Origin: Rhynchopus euleeides
Taxonomy: Eukaryota > Euglenozoa > Diplonemea > Diplonemida > Diplonemidae
Reading direction: 5' to 3'
NCBI GenBank assembly: GCA_963210315.1
Contig: OY723318.1
Span: forward strand, 1,426,001 to 1,490,000
DNA: 64,000 bases
Of this stretch, positions 31,196 to 42,252 are shown piece by piece (the first letter of the stretch is position 1; each line of letters starts with the position of its first letter). The notes beneath the pieces were generated by a model, which saw nothing but the letters and a program-made list of their open reading frames with translations, was not told the origin of the DNA and did no database searches. Made by a program: the position numbers and the translations under genes.

Positions 31196-31880
31196 GTGGT
31201 GGAGACAGACACCCCATGGCCAAAATGACCTCACCACGATCCGCACGGATCCCAAACGTTCAAAAGAACGGGGTTTTGGAAAATCCGTGAGGGGGGTCCC
31301 GCTGGGTGGGTAGGTGGGGTGGGGTGTGGGCGTGCTGGCTGCCTCCCAGCCACCTTCACCCATGACCAGTCCCTGAACCAGACCCACGTTTCATGAGTGA
31401 AGCTTGGCTCGTACACCACCGAAATGACCCCACTGTGATCCGCACAAATTCCAAACGTTCAAAAGAAAGGGGTTTTGGAACACCCGTGGAGGGGGTCCCG
31501 CTGGGTGGGTGGGTGTGGCTGCCTCCCAGTCACATTCTCTTAGGACCAGCCCCTGAACCAGAGTCACATTTCATGGACGATGTTTGGCTCCTCGACCCAC
31601 AAAATGACCCCACTACGATTCGCAAAAGTTCCAAACGTTCAAAAGAGCGGGGTTTTGGAATACCCGAGGAGGGGGTCCCGCTGGGTGGGCTGGTGTGCCT
31701 GCCTCCCAGTCACATCCTCCTGTGGTCCAACCTCCTATGACCAGACCCTGAACCAGACCCGCATTTCATGGGTGAAGCTTGACACCTCGACCTACAAAGT
31801 GACCCCACTACGATCCGCACAGATTCCAAATAGTCAAAAGAAAGGTGTTTCGGAACACCCGAGGAGGGGGTCCCGCTGAT
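31196..31880 (+). repeat. Four ~175-195-bp tandem repeats
   Basis: Each unit contains GACCCCACTACGATCCGCAC, TTCCAAACGTTCAAAAGA and GGGGGTCCCGCTGGGTGGG. Divergence between copies is moderate, so the array is not very young. Confidence 0.85.
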
Positions 31881-32300
31881 TTTGGGTCACTTTCAAAAAA
31901 CTTGAAGAAATGGGTTTTTGGCTGGCGGAGGCGCCTCCGGAGGTGCCTCCGGAGGCGCCTCCGACCTCCTCCGGAGGAGGCCATTTTTGCTCCTCCGGAG
32001 GCCCGAGAGCCTTGTGCTAAGTCAGTGACCTAAAACAAGCCGCCTTTTTGGCGTCGCCCAGCACGCGCACCACCCTCGACCACCCTCTACCACCCTCGAC
32101 CACCCTCGACCACCGTCGACCACCCTCGACCACTCACGCCCACCCTCGCCCACAACTCGCCCACCGTCGCCCACCCTCGCCCACCCTCGTCCACCCTCGT
32201 CCACCCTCGCCCGCACTCGCCTGCACTCGCCCACTCACGCCCACTCACGCCCACCTTCGCCCACCCTCGCCCAGAGGCGGCTTGTTTTAGGTCATATTAT

Positions 32301-32727
32301 GAGTTATATTTAATATTATGCGTTATATTTAATATTATGCGATATTTAATATTATGCGTTATTTAAGATTATGCAGGAGGGGGGTTTAGACTTTTGGAGA
32401 ACTTTTGTGGGGTTTTCATCATATTTTGTGCTTCCAATGACCTCCCCCAGGCCAGTGGGCCTCCTGTCTGGAGTCGTCACGGTCGGGTGGGAGTCGCCTC
32501 GGGGGTGGGAAAGGCCAAGATGACGCTCGGATTGTCTATTCGGCGCCGCTGCCCCATGAGGGCCCAGCCGGAGGCCACATTTCTAGTATGCAAATACAAG
32601 AGTATATACTCTTGTATTTGCATGGTAGACAACTTTTCAGCTAAAAAACAATTTTTTGAGAACCCTGAATTACGTAAGCTGGCACGGTGAATAGAAGAGT
32701 ATACCCTTGTATTTGCCCCCCCCCCAG
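32301..32727 (-). mobile_element. Partial copy of the 16.4-20.6 kb element (its right end)
   Basis: 32385-32590 is the reverse complement of 20284-20500. The outer end CTTGTATTTGCCCCCC...CAG stops at 32727 next to TA. The opposite terminus is not visible. The left flank is a string of TTTAATATTATGCG repeats. Confidence 0.6.
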
Positions 32728-34820
32728 TAAACACGGGGGGTCCCAGGTAAGGAGGATTTCACGTGTGTGCGTGTGTGATTTACCCCAATGTTTTTTAGTT
32801 CGCACAATATTCCGCCGCACTGTATAAGGGAAAATTATAGCTCGTGAACACACAACACGCTGTGTGTCACAGTGTTGTCCAGCGTTCGGGATGCCCTGCA
32901 GCACAACGCGCCGCGGGGGCAGGGGCCGTCTGTCCACTCTAACTTCCCGCCCCAGGCTAATCAGAACCGGGTACATTTGCAAGGTTACGAGAAGCAAAAA
33001 GTTTTGCCGCCCTCTCGCTCCCCGCAAGCTGTGTTTTGCGATGGCTATTCCGTTGTGTGATTCCGTTCCGACGTTACGTTATCCTTCTCCATTTTTCTCT
33101 CTCTCTCTCTCATTTTTTCAACTTCAATCCAATGACTTTACTTCCATACATGCCACTGCACCATGTCAATATATGTGTGTCCGTGATGCCTTATCGTCCG
33201 AGAGCCCAGGGGGGTGCCCCCTGCGTGCCTGCCTGTGTGCCTGTGTGCCTGTCTCAAGTGTGTATGTGTGTGTGGTGAACGACAGTGGGGGGGCAGCACC
33301 AGAGTCCGCTCGGTGCGACCTACACCAATCAATCGTGATTCATCAGAAATCAAAGAGTTTGTCCGCGTTGTGCTGGGGGGGCGGTGTGCTCTCCGATGGG
33401 CTTGAAGGGCAGGCTGCTGGCCTGACCCCACCTAACGCTTCCCAAGAAACGTATTCACGTGTGGGTTGTGGGTGTGTGTGTGGGTGTGGTGACAGCGGAT
33501 GCAACATCTTGGTCGTACTTCGGGGGACTGGCAGCTGGACCCCTCTCCGAAGTGTGTTGGTCGATCGTGAGAACAGATCCTGAATAACTGGAAAGGGATA
33601 TGAGGTAAAGTGCACCTTGTTGGGGAACAGCACCGTTTCTCCGGTCACCCCCCGGAGCGAAGAACCCTCTATCTCGGTGGGAGTGTTCAGGGGGACCTTT
33701 GTCCCGTAACAACCCCAGTTCTTTTCCCGCAGACCACCTTTGCGAGCACCCGCAGGAAGGTGTCACCACCTCCGCGCCCCCCACCCCCCCTCACTCGTTT
33801 TGCCGGGTTTCGTTTTGTACAACCAACGCCGCCACCCCCACCCGCCACTTCCCCTTCCTTTGTTTAGACTATTAGAACGAACCGACCCCCCCCCCCCAAC
33901 CGTGCGAACTGTGCATGCTTGCATGGTCAGCCAAGACCTCCCCCCACCCCCCCAATCGCAAATCGACTTCAGCTTCACTACTCCCTGTCTTGCAGTAGCA
34001 ACGATGCCACCACCCCCACCCCCACCCACACCCACACCTCTGTGGCCGTACCACCTCTCCGGCTGCGGTGGAACATCGGCAAAGGTATCTTCATAATTAA
34101 AATAGCGACACCCCAAAAAAATCAAGCGGCGACACCCTTGCTTGCTTCAGGCAGGGCTGGGTTATTCTGCACGTTGGCGAGGGGGTCGGACCAGTCGGGC
34201 GGCTTGTCCGAACTGGTCGCCTGAGGGGGGCTGTGCCCCACCTGCGCTCCGGCGCAGGTGGGGCACGGAGCGTGTGTGGATCTAGCTTGGGGCTTGCTCA
34301 ACCCCGGCGACAACTGGCACCGCTTTGTTGTCACGCAGAGTTGGCAGCCCCTCGGTAGTGCGTATTGGATAAAAAGTGCACCGGGCGCAGTGTTGCAGTC
34401 GTTTGGGGATGTGTGGGGATCAGAGGGGCCAGTCAAGAGCAGGGGGTGTGGGTGTGCTCGGTGGCAGTGCAGATCACACCAAGAGTGCTCGGTGTGTGTC
34501 TACACTGATGTAAAAATAATGTCACGCGCGTGTGCTCGGTGGAGAGAGGTGCGGCCAACACTCCACGTGTGCGTGAGGATCTGCTCAACCCACCCCAGGC
34601 CTGGCCTTGGGCGGCCACCCCCAGTTTGCAAATGTGCAAAGGTGGCGGGTTTCGCATTTCTTGTGTTCTGCCTTCGGCGTTTTCTCCCCCGGCGCGTTAG
34701 TTTAACTCCCCCGCACACACTTCAGTGTGGGTGGAAAGTTTCTCGCGCTTTGTTCGTGCCCTTTGTGATCCCCAACTCACGACACTTTCATCATCAGCAG
34801 TGTGGAAGCAAAAATACCAC
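32728..34820. other. Intergenic region, no confident gene
   Basis: Contains (CT)n near 33090-33112, C-rich tracts and a perfect hairpin GCCCCACCTGCGC/GCGCAGGTGGGGC at 34233-34263. ORFs up to 239 aa (32864-33583) lack motifs and run through GT-rich simple sequence. Confidence 0.4.
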
Positions 34821-34972
34821 AAAATACTCTTTGGCCTCTGTACTGAGAGTTGCATTGGACGCTTCCACCAGGAGCACGAAACAGAAGTGATCATGAGTCA
34901 GAGGCCAGTAAGCAGTCCCGAGTCCGTAGCGTCTCTGTAGCATTTCCCGTACCACACAAGTGTGTTATGTGC
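34821..34972 (-). mobile_element. Short, diverged copy of unit U1/U2
   Basis: On the reverse strand it begins GCACATAACACACTTGTGTG, continues through GGTACGGGAAATGCTAC and ACTCGGGACTGCT, and ends with GGTGGAAGCGTCCAATGCAA and AGAGTATTTT. It has both ends of the 7.5-12.3 kb units with no minisatellite, about 152 bp, supporting an independent mobile family. Confidence 0.6.
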
Positions 34973-36655
34973 CAAATATAACGAAGCAATAATCACCATT
35001 CTGATGCGTAATAAGTGGATGAGTGATTCCGATGACCCTGTTTGCTTTTTTGTTAGTTCGGCGTCGCCAACTGGGGAAACTTTCTGTGCCTTTAGCTGGA
35101 TCGTGCGTCCCCACTCACACCACTTCATCAGACCGGGGAGTGGTGTACACAAAGAGTGGGGTCTGCGTTCCAACAAAACAACTTTCGGCAGTATTTGGTT
35201 TGTTGTCTCGTTTTGCTGTCACTTTACGATCCAGCGGGGGCACAGATAGGTTTCAACTGAAAAAAACGGCACGTGCGGTTTTCCGTATGTAATTGTTTTG
35301 CGTTTCCAAAACTGCGTAACCACTGTGCCCCTCGGTTCATCACCCTTCCCTTGGTAGCACGCTGCCCATATCATGTGGCGCCCTCAGATATCCGTGAGGT
35401 AAGCAACGAAGTGGAGAGCATGTCTGGCCCCCGTAGCAGTGGTCTTTTCCTCTGTGCCGATGCCGGTATAGCGAACCCAACATCGTCCTCCGGATGGTCC
35501 CCCCCGCTGATAAACTGTTTTGGCTGTGAACCCTCATGCCATGAAAACACGCACATCTCTCAATCTGAATTGACATCAGCGCACAAATCGGTTGATGTAT
35601 CTTCGCCGAATTTCGGGAACACTGGTCCGCTTGAACCGCATTTTGGTGGCCCCCCGATTCCACGCCGTCATCCTCTGCGCGCTGACCCCCACTCCCAGCC
35701 CCTTGTGCGTGAGTGCGAGTGAAACATTTGTCCCCGCCCCGACCCCCGCCCACCCCACGATGAGCTGTGTCCCTCCTGTTTCGTTCTCTGCACAACATGA
35801 TTACTGCATTGCATGCGCCACAATATCTTCTTCCGCGACACACCCATGCAGTGCAAGGATGTCCGCTCAGCGAACCCATAACCCCCCCCCCCAATCTTCC
35901 CACACCACTTTTACTTTTCACTAGTTCCGAGCGGCTGAGCATAGCGAAGTCGCGAAGTCACGAAGGAAATCGTACGACTGAAGCTTTGGATTAGAACCTT
36001 CATGCTGCTCACAGGGCCTAAACACAGCGTGTGCTCAACAAAAAGTAGTCCGGAACTGTTGTCCCACAGTTGCTGGACAGGGTGTCTACATTGAAGCGAA
36101 AGGAGTACGATTTTTTTGCCCAACAAACAACAAAATTCTTGGCACACATCGAAAAAGGGCCAGCAGTGTGTGTTTTTTTTTGAGGCAAGCACAGTGTTCC
36201 CGCTAAGGCCGATGGGCCGGTCATTTTTGTTTTTGGGATTGTTGGATTTTTTTTCCCCCCCTTCCCGTTCAGTGAAAATTTTTCTCGGGCGCGCTTCGCG
36301 CGCCCGAGACTCAGCGGGAGATGGCCAGTCTCGCAAGAAAGACTTGCGAGACAGGCACACGCGACAGGGGGGGTCTGGGGGGCGGAGCCCCCCAGCCGCC
36401 GGAGGCCACGGTAGTGAACATTTGTTCCTTGCACATCCCATCATTGCCCGCCTCTTTTTGAGATTCGCTGAGTGGGTTCACCTGCATCTTGAAGTCGCAG
36501 CTCTTCCAACAAGAGGGATGTTCCTCCGAGATGGGTTGTTAGCATGCCAGGCCTGGTGCCAGCTGCAGTGGATGTCCAGTAATCTCCGACATTTTCCTGC
36601 AGCTGCTACGCGAGGACACCTGAAGTATCACAATTGCTCTGTATTGTTTCAGTGG
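34973..36655. other. Intergenic region, no confident gene
   Basis: Contains the hairpin block GGGGTCTGGGGGGCGGAGCC at 36369-36425, shared with the arms at 12.4/15.7 kb, and a GGGCGCGCTTCGCGCGCCC hairpin near 36287. The 261-aa ORF at 36116-36901 crosses these hairpins and is not supported. Confidence 0.4.
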
Positions 36656-36703
36656 CCAGTCAGGTTTGTAGTGGGGGCTTCGCCCCCCACAAACCTGACT
36701 GGC
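36656..36703. other. Perfect 48-bp hairpin
   Basis: CCAGTCAGGTTTGTAGTGGG pairs with CCCACAAACCTGACTGG around a GGGGGCTTCGCCCCC turn. A single-copy foldback in this window. Confidence 0.8.
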
Positions 36704-36784
36704 CCACCTGCCCAGGACCCACCAGTCAGATATGACCGGCACGTTTTTCGGACCCCTTTTTTTTCACACACAACAAGAAGAAAG

Positions 36785-36900
36785 CTTGTCACAGTGAAAA
36801 AGATAGTTGGCAGCGCTTTGGGTGACAAACACAATCTACCTTGCCTTGTTGCTATGACTGTGCGCACACTCACACCAACCTTCATCAGGCAAAACACGTA
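36785..36900 (+). repeat. Copy of the cyclase-leader repeat
   Basis: Near-identical (inverted) to 52276-52420 and related to 61030-61138 just upstream of the adenylate cyclase start (CACCAACCTTCATCAGGCA). It continues at 37013-37050 with GAGGTTTGTTCACCCGGGTT. It supplies the empty site for MITE-2 copy a. Confidence 0.7.
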
Positions 36901-37050
36901 GGAGGCCTTCACTCTGTGCCACTGTGTGTCAAACTGTGTCACTCTGCAGCCAGTGTTGTGAGGCGGCTCACCATTCATCACTTCTCTGCATTTCTGAGCG
37001 AAGGCCCCCCGTGAGGTTTGTTCACCCGGGTTTGGCGCACAAACAACGCC

Positions 37051-38390
37051 TTATCTTTTTGGTCATATACCGTCCCCTGCAGAATAAATGTTATTTGTTA
37101 TAAACCGCCTTTCTGGGAAAATGCCCGATTTATTTAATTTTAACATTTTCTTTTTAACATTTTCTGGAAATGTTAAGCCTGCCTGTTGGCTTTGGGAGAA
37201 GATCATGGGACCCACCCCTCAATGCGCCACTCTCTAGCCCAAGTTCTAACCAGGAAGGGGTTAGCTGTGTGACACATGAGCTTGGAATGCAAGGAACTGC
37301 AACGCCCCTGCTTTGGCGCCACCTCACCCAGGAGCACCTGGATACTAGGAGCTGGCTCTGGAACCCAAGGTCGCACTGGTAACGCCTGATACGCAGCCAC
37401 ATGAACTGCACAGCACGTGTATGCGGCAAAGTATGCATGTTATGTGCCCGCACGGACGACCTGGCCCCCTATCCCGGCCACTTCTCGCGATTTATTTTTA
37501 TACCATCCAAAACACAGCGCAGCATTGTGTATAGGAGGAAATACGATACTAGAAAGGACTGGCGTCATCACCTCTGTCATGTTTCCCTTTCTTCGTGCTC
37601 CACCACACCTTCTGTACTTCAGACAACACAAACACACAATAGCCGGTCGTGAGATTTGTGCAGAGGAGTGGTGGAAGCGGTCAACAAAACATTTTTCTGA
37701 CCAAAGTAGACCTGGCCACCTGTTCCTTGATTGCTGCCACAGCTGAGCCGTGAGCTCCAGGTGCAACCTCACAAAGGCACTTCCACACAAGCGCCCCCGC
37801 AGCTGTCTTGCGCTCCAAGAGCACAACCAGCTGTTTTTTCGTGACTCCACAGGTGACCTTTGCATCGCCAGCCGCGCTTTTTCTCCGTGACTTCACAGTC
37901 GAGCCCTGAGCTCCAGGAAAATACAGCAGCAGTCTCTCGAGTCTTCCTTTCAGATGATTTTTGCATTGATCGCTTCCACCACCGTTCTCCCACACAGTTG
38001 CTGGACAGGGTGTCAAGTGGAGCATACACACACACATACACATATGTTCACACAACACAGGGCAAACCGCACAAACGTGTTCACACATCCGGCATCCTAT
38101 GCGAAATACCCGCCGCTCCCCGGGAGCTGTTGCGGGAACCATCTGCTCTTCCGACCCACCGAGACTCTTGCCGTATTTTCTCTACCACACGGGGTGTGTT
38201 TTACCAAAACCGCACACACCACTAGCCGTTCCTTGTGCCTCTTTAGTATGCCCTGAGCCTAGGAGCCCATCACAGGAAAAGAAGACCTCTGCACCGCGAG
38301 CCGTTTCTTCCTGCGACTCCACAGCGGGCCCTGAGCTCCAGGAGCTGATGTGCATTAGATTAAGACGTGCACCATTTGCTGCTCGTTACG
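37051..38390. other. Region with scattered GTGAGCCCTGAGCTCC motifs, no gene seen
   Basis: Holds single copies of CCTGAGCTCCAGG near 37750, 37905 and 38330 and the dispersed motif GTGGAAGCGGTCAACAAAAC at 37671. That motif recurs at 39914, so the two may bracket one element of about 2.3 kb. No supported ORF. Confidence 0.4.
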
Positions 38391-39010
38391 CGACTCCACA
38401 GTGAGCCCTGAGCTCCCGGATCTGACCGCAGGAGAGGACCATGAGCTGTTCGCTTCGCGACTCCACAGTGGGCCTTGAGCTCCCGGAGCATGAGAGTATC
38501 ACGAGCTGTTCGCCTGCGACTCCACAGTGAGCCCTGAGCTCCCGGATCTGACCGCAGGAGAGGACCATGAGCTGTTCGCTTCGCGACTCCACAGTGGGCC
38601 TTGAGCTCCCGGAGCATGAGAGTATCACGAGCTGTTCGCCTGCGACTCCACAGTGAGCCCTGAGCTCCCGGAGCTGACCGCATGAGACGACCATGAGCTG
38701 TTCGCTTTGCGACTCCACAGTGAGCCCTGAGCTCCCGGAGCATGAGAATGTCACGAGCTGTTCGCCTGTTCGCCACAGTGAGCCCTGACCTCCCGGATCT
38801 GACCGCATGAGAGGACCATGGGCTGTTTGCTTCGCGACTCCTCAGTGGACCCCCGAGCCCCCGGAGCATGAGTATGTCACGAGCTGTTTCACCTGCGACT
38901 TCACGTGAGCCCTGAGCCCCCGGAGCTGACCGCATGAGAGGACCATGGGCTGTTCGCTTCGCGACTCCACAGTGGGCCCTCGAACTCCCGGAGCATGAGA
39001 AGATCATCAG
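38391..39010. repeat. 126-bp tandem repeat (two ~63-bp half-units)
   Basis: Units of CGACTCCACAGTGAGCCCTG...GACCGCATGAGAGGACCATG start at 38391, 38517 and 38643 (126 bp apart) and decay to the right. The unit is a multiple of 3, which explains the open reverse-strand frame (237 aa) through it; no protein motif is seen. Confidence 0.85.
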
Positions 39011-39061
39011 CTGTTCGTTCGCGACTCGACCCCCCAGGGCCCCCTCCGATTCGGACCCGCA

Positions 39062-39885
39062 GAGAGGTGACAACCTGTCTCGCAGGGTTCTGGGTCCAGC
39101 ACGGCTCCTCCAGAGAGATGCTCGCAGAGAAGGATGCGATGCAGCTGACGACCGTCACTGTGCGCCGCATCGCGAGTTCCTCGCGGAGCAAGACCTGGAC
39201 AGTGCGGAGGAGATCCTCGGGGGCTGGGCTTCGCCTCCCAGGGGTGACGAGCGCCCTCTGTGATAGCGTGGATAACCGGCGGTCGTATCAGCCGCATATG
39301 CCGGATTCAGCGTTTGAGGTGCTGCAGAGCGCGAGGGGGTTCAACCGGGTGCAGCGGGCGCGGGTTGTCCCCGGGACAGGCGATTCACAGACTGAGCCGA
39401 GTGGTTTCACAGACATCCGTGCATCGGCATCGATACAGGAGAGGCGGCACCTGATGCCACGAAACGCGCCAGCCGTGTCCACAATGGGAACAACCCACGA
39501 GTCCCTCGGGAGGGGGCGGGTATGAGGTGAACACTACCGGCGACTCCTTCGGTGACCTGCCGTTGCACCGCAGCAGGGGTTAACTTTGCACTGCGGATGC
39601 ACGAGTCACTCTTCACCGTCCCCTGACACCCGTGCGGGTTGGGGTGAACAGCGGACCGGTCGCCTCGGAGGAAGTCGCTCTCACAAGCGTGTCGACTTCT
39701 TCGGGCGCACCGTGGACGTCGCGGTGCGGCCGGAGGGTGTGGGCCACTCGGGTGCGGTGGCCCTTCGCGTCGACCTGTGGACCTGCCTCCCTGCAGTGTC
39801 GGCCCCCCGAGGAGATGGCGCTGAAGGGGGTGAAGCAGGTGGTGCTGACGACCTGCATCTGGCCCGAAAATCCTGAAGTCCCACA
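39062..39885 (+). pseudogene. Decayed class III cyclase gene
   Basis: Split over several frames but in the right order are: AEKDAMQLTTVTVRRIA (linker helix as in the cyclase-like genes), FTDIRASASIQE (the FTDxxxST metal motif), a YEVNTTGDSF-like stretch (second metal motif), PVRVGVNSGPVASE, then VDFFGRTVDVAVRPEGV (base-binding motif region) and EMALKGVKQVV (the C-terminal LKG motif). Spacing agrees with one cyclase homology domain of about 190 aa. At least three frame changes mean it cannot be expressed as a whole. Unlike the degenerate domains at 44.4 kb it keeps catalytic-type motifs, so it derives from an active cyclase like that at 61143. It follows the 126-bp repeat array directly. Confidence 0.7.
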
Positions 39886-40046
39886 GTGAGCCCTGAGCTC
39901 CCGGAACACGAGAAGGTGGAAGCGGTCAACAAAACATTTTTCTTCGTTCCATTTTTGTGTTTCCATAGCGCCAAGTAAGATATCGACAGAAGGACGTCTA
40001 GTACGCGTATTTAACATTTCTTTTAAATGTTACAGCAGAAATGTTA

Positions 40047-40523
40047 CTGGGGGGGGGCAAATACAAGCATACATGCTAATACAAGCATACATGCGAATAC
40101 AAGCATATTATGAAAATCCGGATTTAAATAAAATTTTCAGGCTAAGGGGGCCCTCGCTACGAGTCACTGTGAGTCACGAGTCGTCAGTTTTCAGCCAAAC
40201 ATGGCTGACTTCTCACTTTTTCTCACTCAGTCACACTTAGCGTAGCGAGGGCCCCCTAATAGAAGCATATATGCTTCTATTAGCCTGGTAGAAAATATTG
40301 GGTATTTTTGGGGTTTTTGGGGGGTTTTCCACCACAAAAATATAAATTTTTCTACCAGGCTAATACAAGCATGTATGCTTGTATTAGCCTGGTCAACAAA
40401 AATTGGGTTTTTAGTATGCTTGTATTCGCAGTATAATCATTTATAATTTTTCCAGAAAGCCCCGCATTATGCGAGCTGGCACGCTTAATACAAGCATATA
40501 TGCTTGTATTTGCCCCCCCCCAG
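40047..40523. mobile_element. Short TA-flanked element, relative of 16.4-20.6 kb
   Basis: 477 bp. CTGGGGGGGGCAAATACAAG (40047) and CTTGTATTTGCCCCCCCCCAG (mirrored, ending 40523), both beside TA (40045-40046, 40524-40525). Interior palindromes TACAAGCATGTATGCTTGTA repeat several times. It carries MITE-1 copy 4. Non-autonomous. Confidence 0.85.
40146..40256 (-). mobile_element. MITE-1 copy 4 (TSD TAA)
   Basis: 111 bp, flanked by TAA (40143-40145 and 40257-40259). Sequence is the reverse complement of copy 1 with small differences. Confidence 0.88.
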
Positions 40524-40609
40524 TAAAAACCGGGTTTTTGGTTCCACATTTCGAATTATGGAGGATTCTTCATATTCCTGGATTTCCCGAATTTCCTGGA
40601 TTTCCCCCG

Positions 40610-40915
40610 GCCCCTTAGGCGATTTCAGGGCGGACAGGGCGGACATATCCGGACCGGAAATCCGGGTGTCCGGATGTCCGGGTCCAATTTTGACCCCCCC
40701 CCCCCCCCCCCCCCCCGGACATTTCCCGAATTTCCCGCCCGGACATGTCCGGGCGGACATCCGGACATCCAGAAATGTCCGCCCCGGACAGGGCGGACAT
40801 GTCCGGGCGGACATTTTCTGGTGTCCGGATGTCCGGGCGGACATGTCCGGACCCGGAAATTCGGGAAATCCAATTTTGACCCCCCCCCCCCCCCCCCCCC
40901 CCCCGGACATGTCCG
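40610..40915. repeat. Cluster of GGACATGTCC palindromes between long C runs
   Basis: More than ten copies of GCGGACAT/ATGTCCGG half-sites, arranged as an inverted block, with a C run of about 20 at 40685 and 40880. Reading frames through it on both strands are repeat artefacts. Confidence 0.8.
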
Positions 40916-41012
40916 GCCAGGACCTCAATAGTTTGATTTTTGGTCCAGAAAATAGTTTGAAAATTTTTGAAATCTGGGTGCCCAAAAAAAAATTTCCTAA
41001 GACCGGCGATTT

Positions 41013-41410
41013 GTAGGGGGACCCTTTCGAATTTTTTTTGGGGAAGGGTAAATTGAACGTTTTTGGCCAAATGAAGCCACTGCGACCATTCCCGGGCCTC
41101 GGAAATCAGATTTTGGCCCCTCAAATGCGGTGCCGGTCCGGACAAAAAACCGAAAAAATCGTGAAAAATGGCCCATTTTCCCCAGCAATGGGCCAAAAAT
41201 GCCCCCCGGACACCCCCAGAGACCTGTCCTAATCCGGGGTGCCAGTAGGGGGGACCTTTCGATTTTTTTTTCGAGGAGAGGTCAATTGAACGTTTTTGGA
41301 CATCTGAGGCCACTGCGACCATTCCCAGGCCTCGGAAATGAGATTTTTGGCCCTCAAATGGGGTACCAGTCCCCACGAAATTCCGAAAAAAATCATGAAA
41401 ATCGAAAGGT
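41013..41410. repeat. Two diverged ~165-bp copies, GGGGGGACCTTTCGAATTTT family
   Basis: Copies at 41013-41175 and 41246-41410 share GGGGGACC(C/T)TTTCGA, AATTGAACGTTTTTGG and CCACTGCGACCATTCCC. The opening motif recurs at 41926 and, inverted, at 53572 and 53797. Confidence 0.75.
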
Positions 41411-42157
41411 CCCACGCACCAACCAAAAATCGTCAACAAGGACATGTCATACGCAGCAAGGGGGCAAACCACTCCCCAATGCTCAATGATTCCACGGCAA
41501 GCCAGATTTTCTGATCAATTGGTTTGTTTGAGCATGTTCCTGGCCCTTGTTTGGAAAGTAGATGACCCCTGGCTGGAGAGGACGGTTGTGCTCGACCGGA
41601 CGGAGAGAGAACCTTCTCCATAACCACCTCCACTCCACAATGCCACAAGTGGCAGGAAGGCCGGGTGTTACAGGCCTCAACCAGGGTTCCAAGGCTCTCC
41701 ACTTCCTGGCTGCGTCAGGGATCACCGGGTACAGCGAGCAGGATTCCCTGTCCTGACACCCCAGCATGTACCACCGGAAGAACCCGAAACAGCAGCCGCC
41801 CCTCATGGGGGTTGCAAGAGGCACGGAAATCGTTCAAATCGGACCAAGTCCGAAAATTCGGCACTTTCTTGGGTACAAATTGCGGTCCGAAATTTTCCGA
41901 TTTTTTGAAAAAAGGCTAATTCTGTAAGGGGGACCTTTTCGAATTTTTTTTTCGGGCACTTTTTCCACAAGGAAATGTCCGCCCTGTCCGCTACTGTCCA
42001 CTACCGATTTCAAGGATCCTCCTATGAATTTATTTTTAACATTTGTTCTGCAGCAGGGGCTTAGCTTGGATTTTGAGGTTGGGGCCGAAACTCGGTCAGA
42101 CTCGGTCACAGTACACACACAGTTGATTTGCCCCCCACCACCCCGTTCACCCAGAAG

Positions 42158-42224
42158 AATGTCACCCCCCCCCCTCGGCCCTGGGCCCTCGAGGGGTGCC
42201 ATTCTCTCGGGGTACCCTAGGTAC
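42158..42224. repeat. Second copy of the GAATGTCACCCCC inverted repeat
   Basis: AGAATGTCACCCCC...GGGTGCCATTCTCTCGG followed by GGTACCCTAGGTA, as at 20127-20258. Confidence 0.5.
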
Positions 42225-42252
42225 CTCGCAAGAGTGGCTTCGGGGATACCCT

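Larger units (their letters stand above)
30714..32293. mobile_element. TIR element GACCTAAAACAAGCCGCC with 7-bp TSD ATATTAT
   Basis: Ends are GACCTAAAACAAGCCGCCTT (30714) and GGCGGCTTGTTTTAGGTC (32293). ATATTAT is repeated directly at 30707-30713 and 32294-32300. It has no transposase; the interior is minisatellite (30751-30979 and 32067-32272), four ~175-bp repeats (31.2-31.9 kb) and GGAGGCGCCTCC palindromes (31925-32005). The left end is duplicated internally at 32027. Insertion was next to the outer composite element, in TTTAATATTATG, a motif common in this area. Confidence 0.78.

Noticed and set aside
30700-31313. ORFs with GGRGWARVGEGG repeats
   Set aside because: They translate a 10-bp minisatellite; no start context or conserved frame.
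36116-36901. 261-aa + strand ORF
   Set aside because: It runs through two hairpins and a dispersed non-coding repeat and has no motif.
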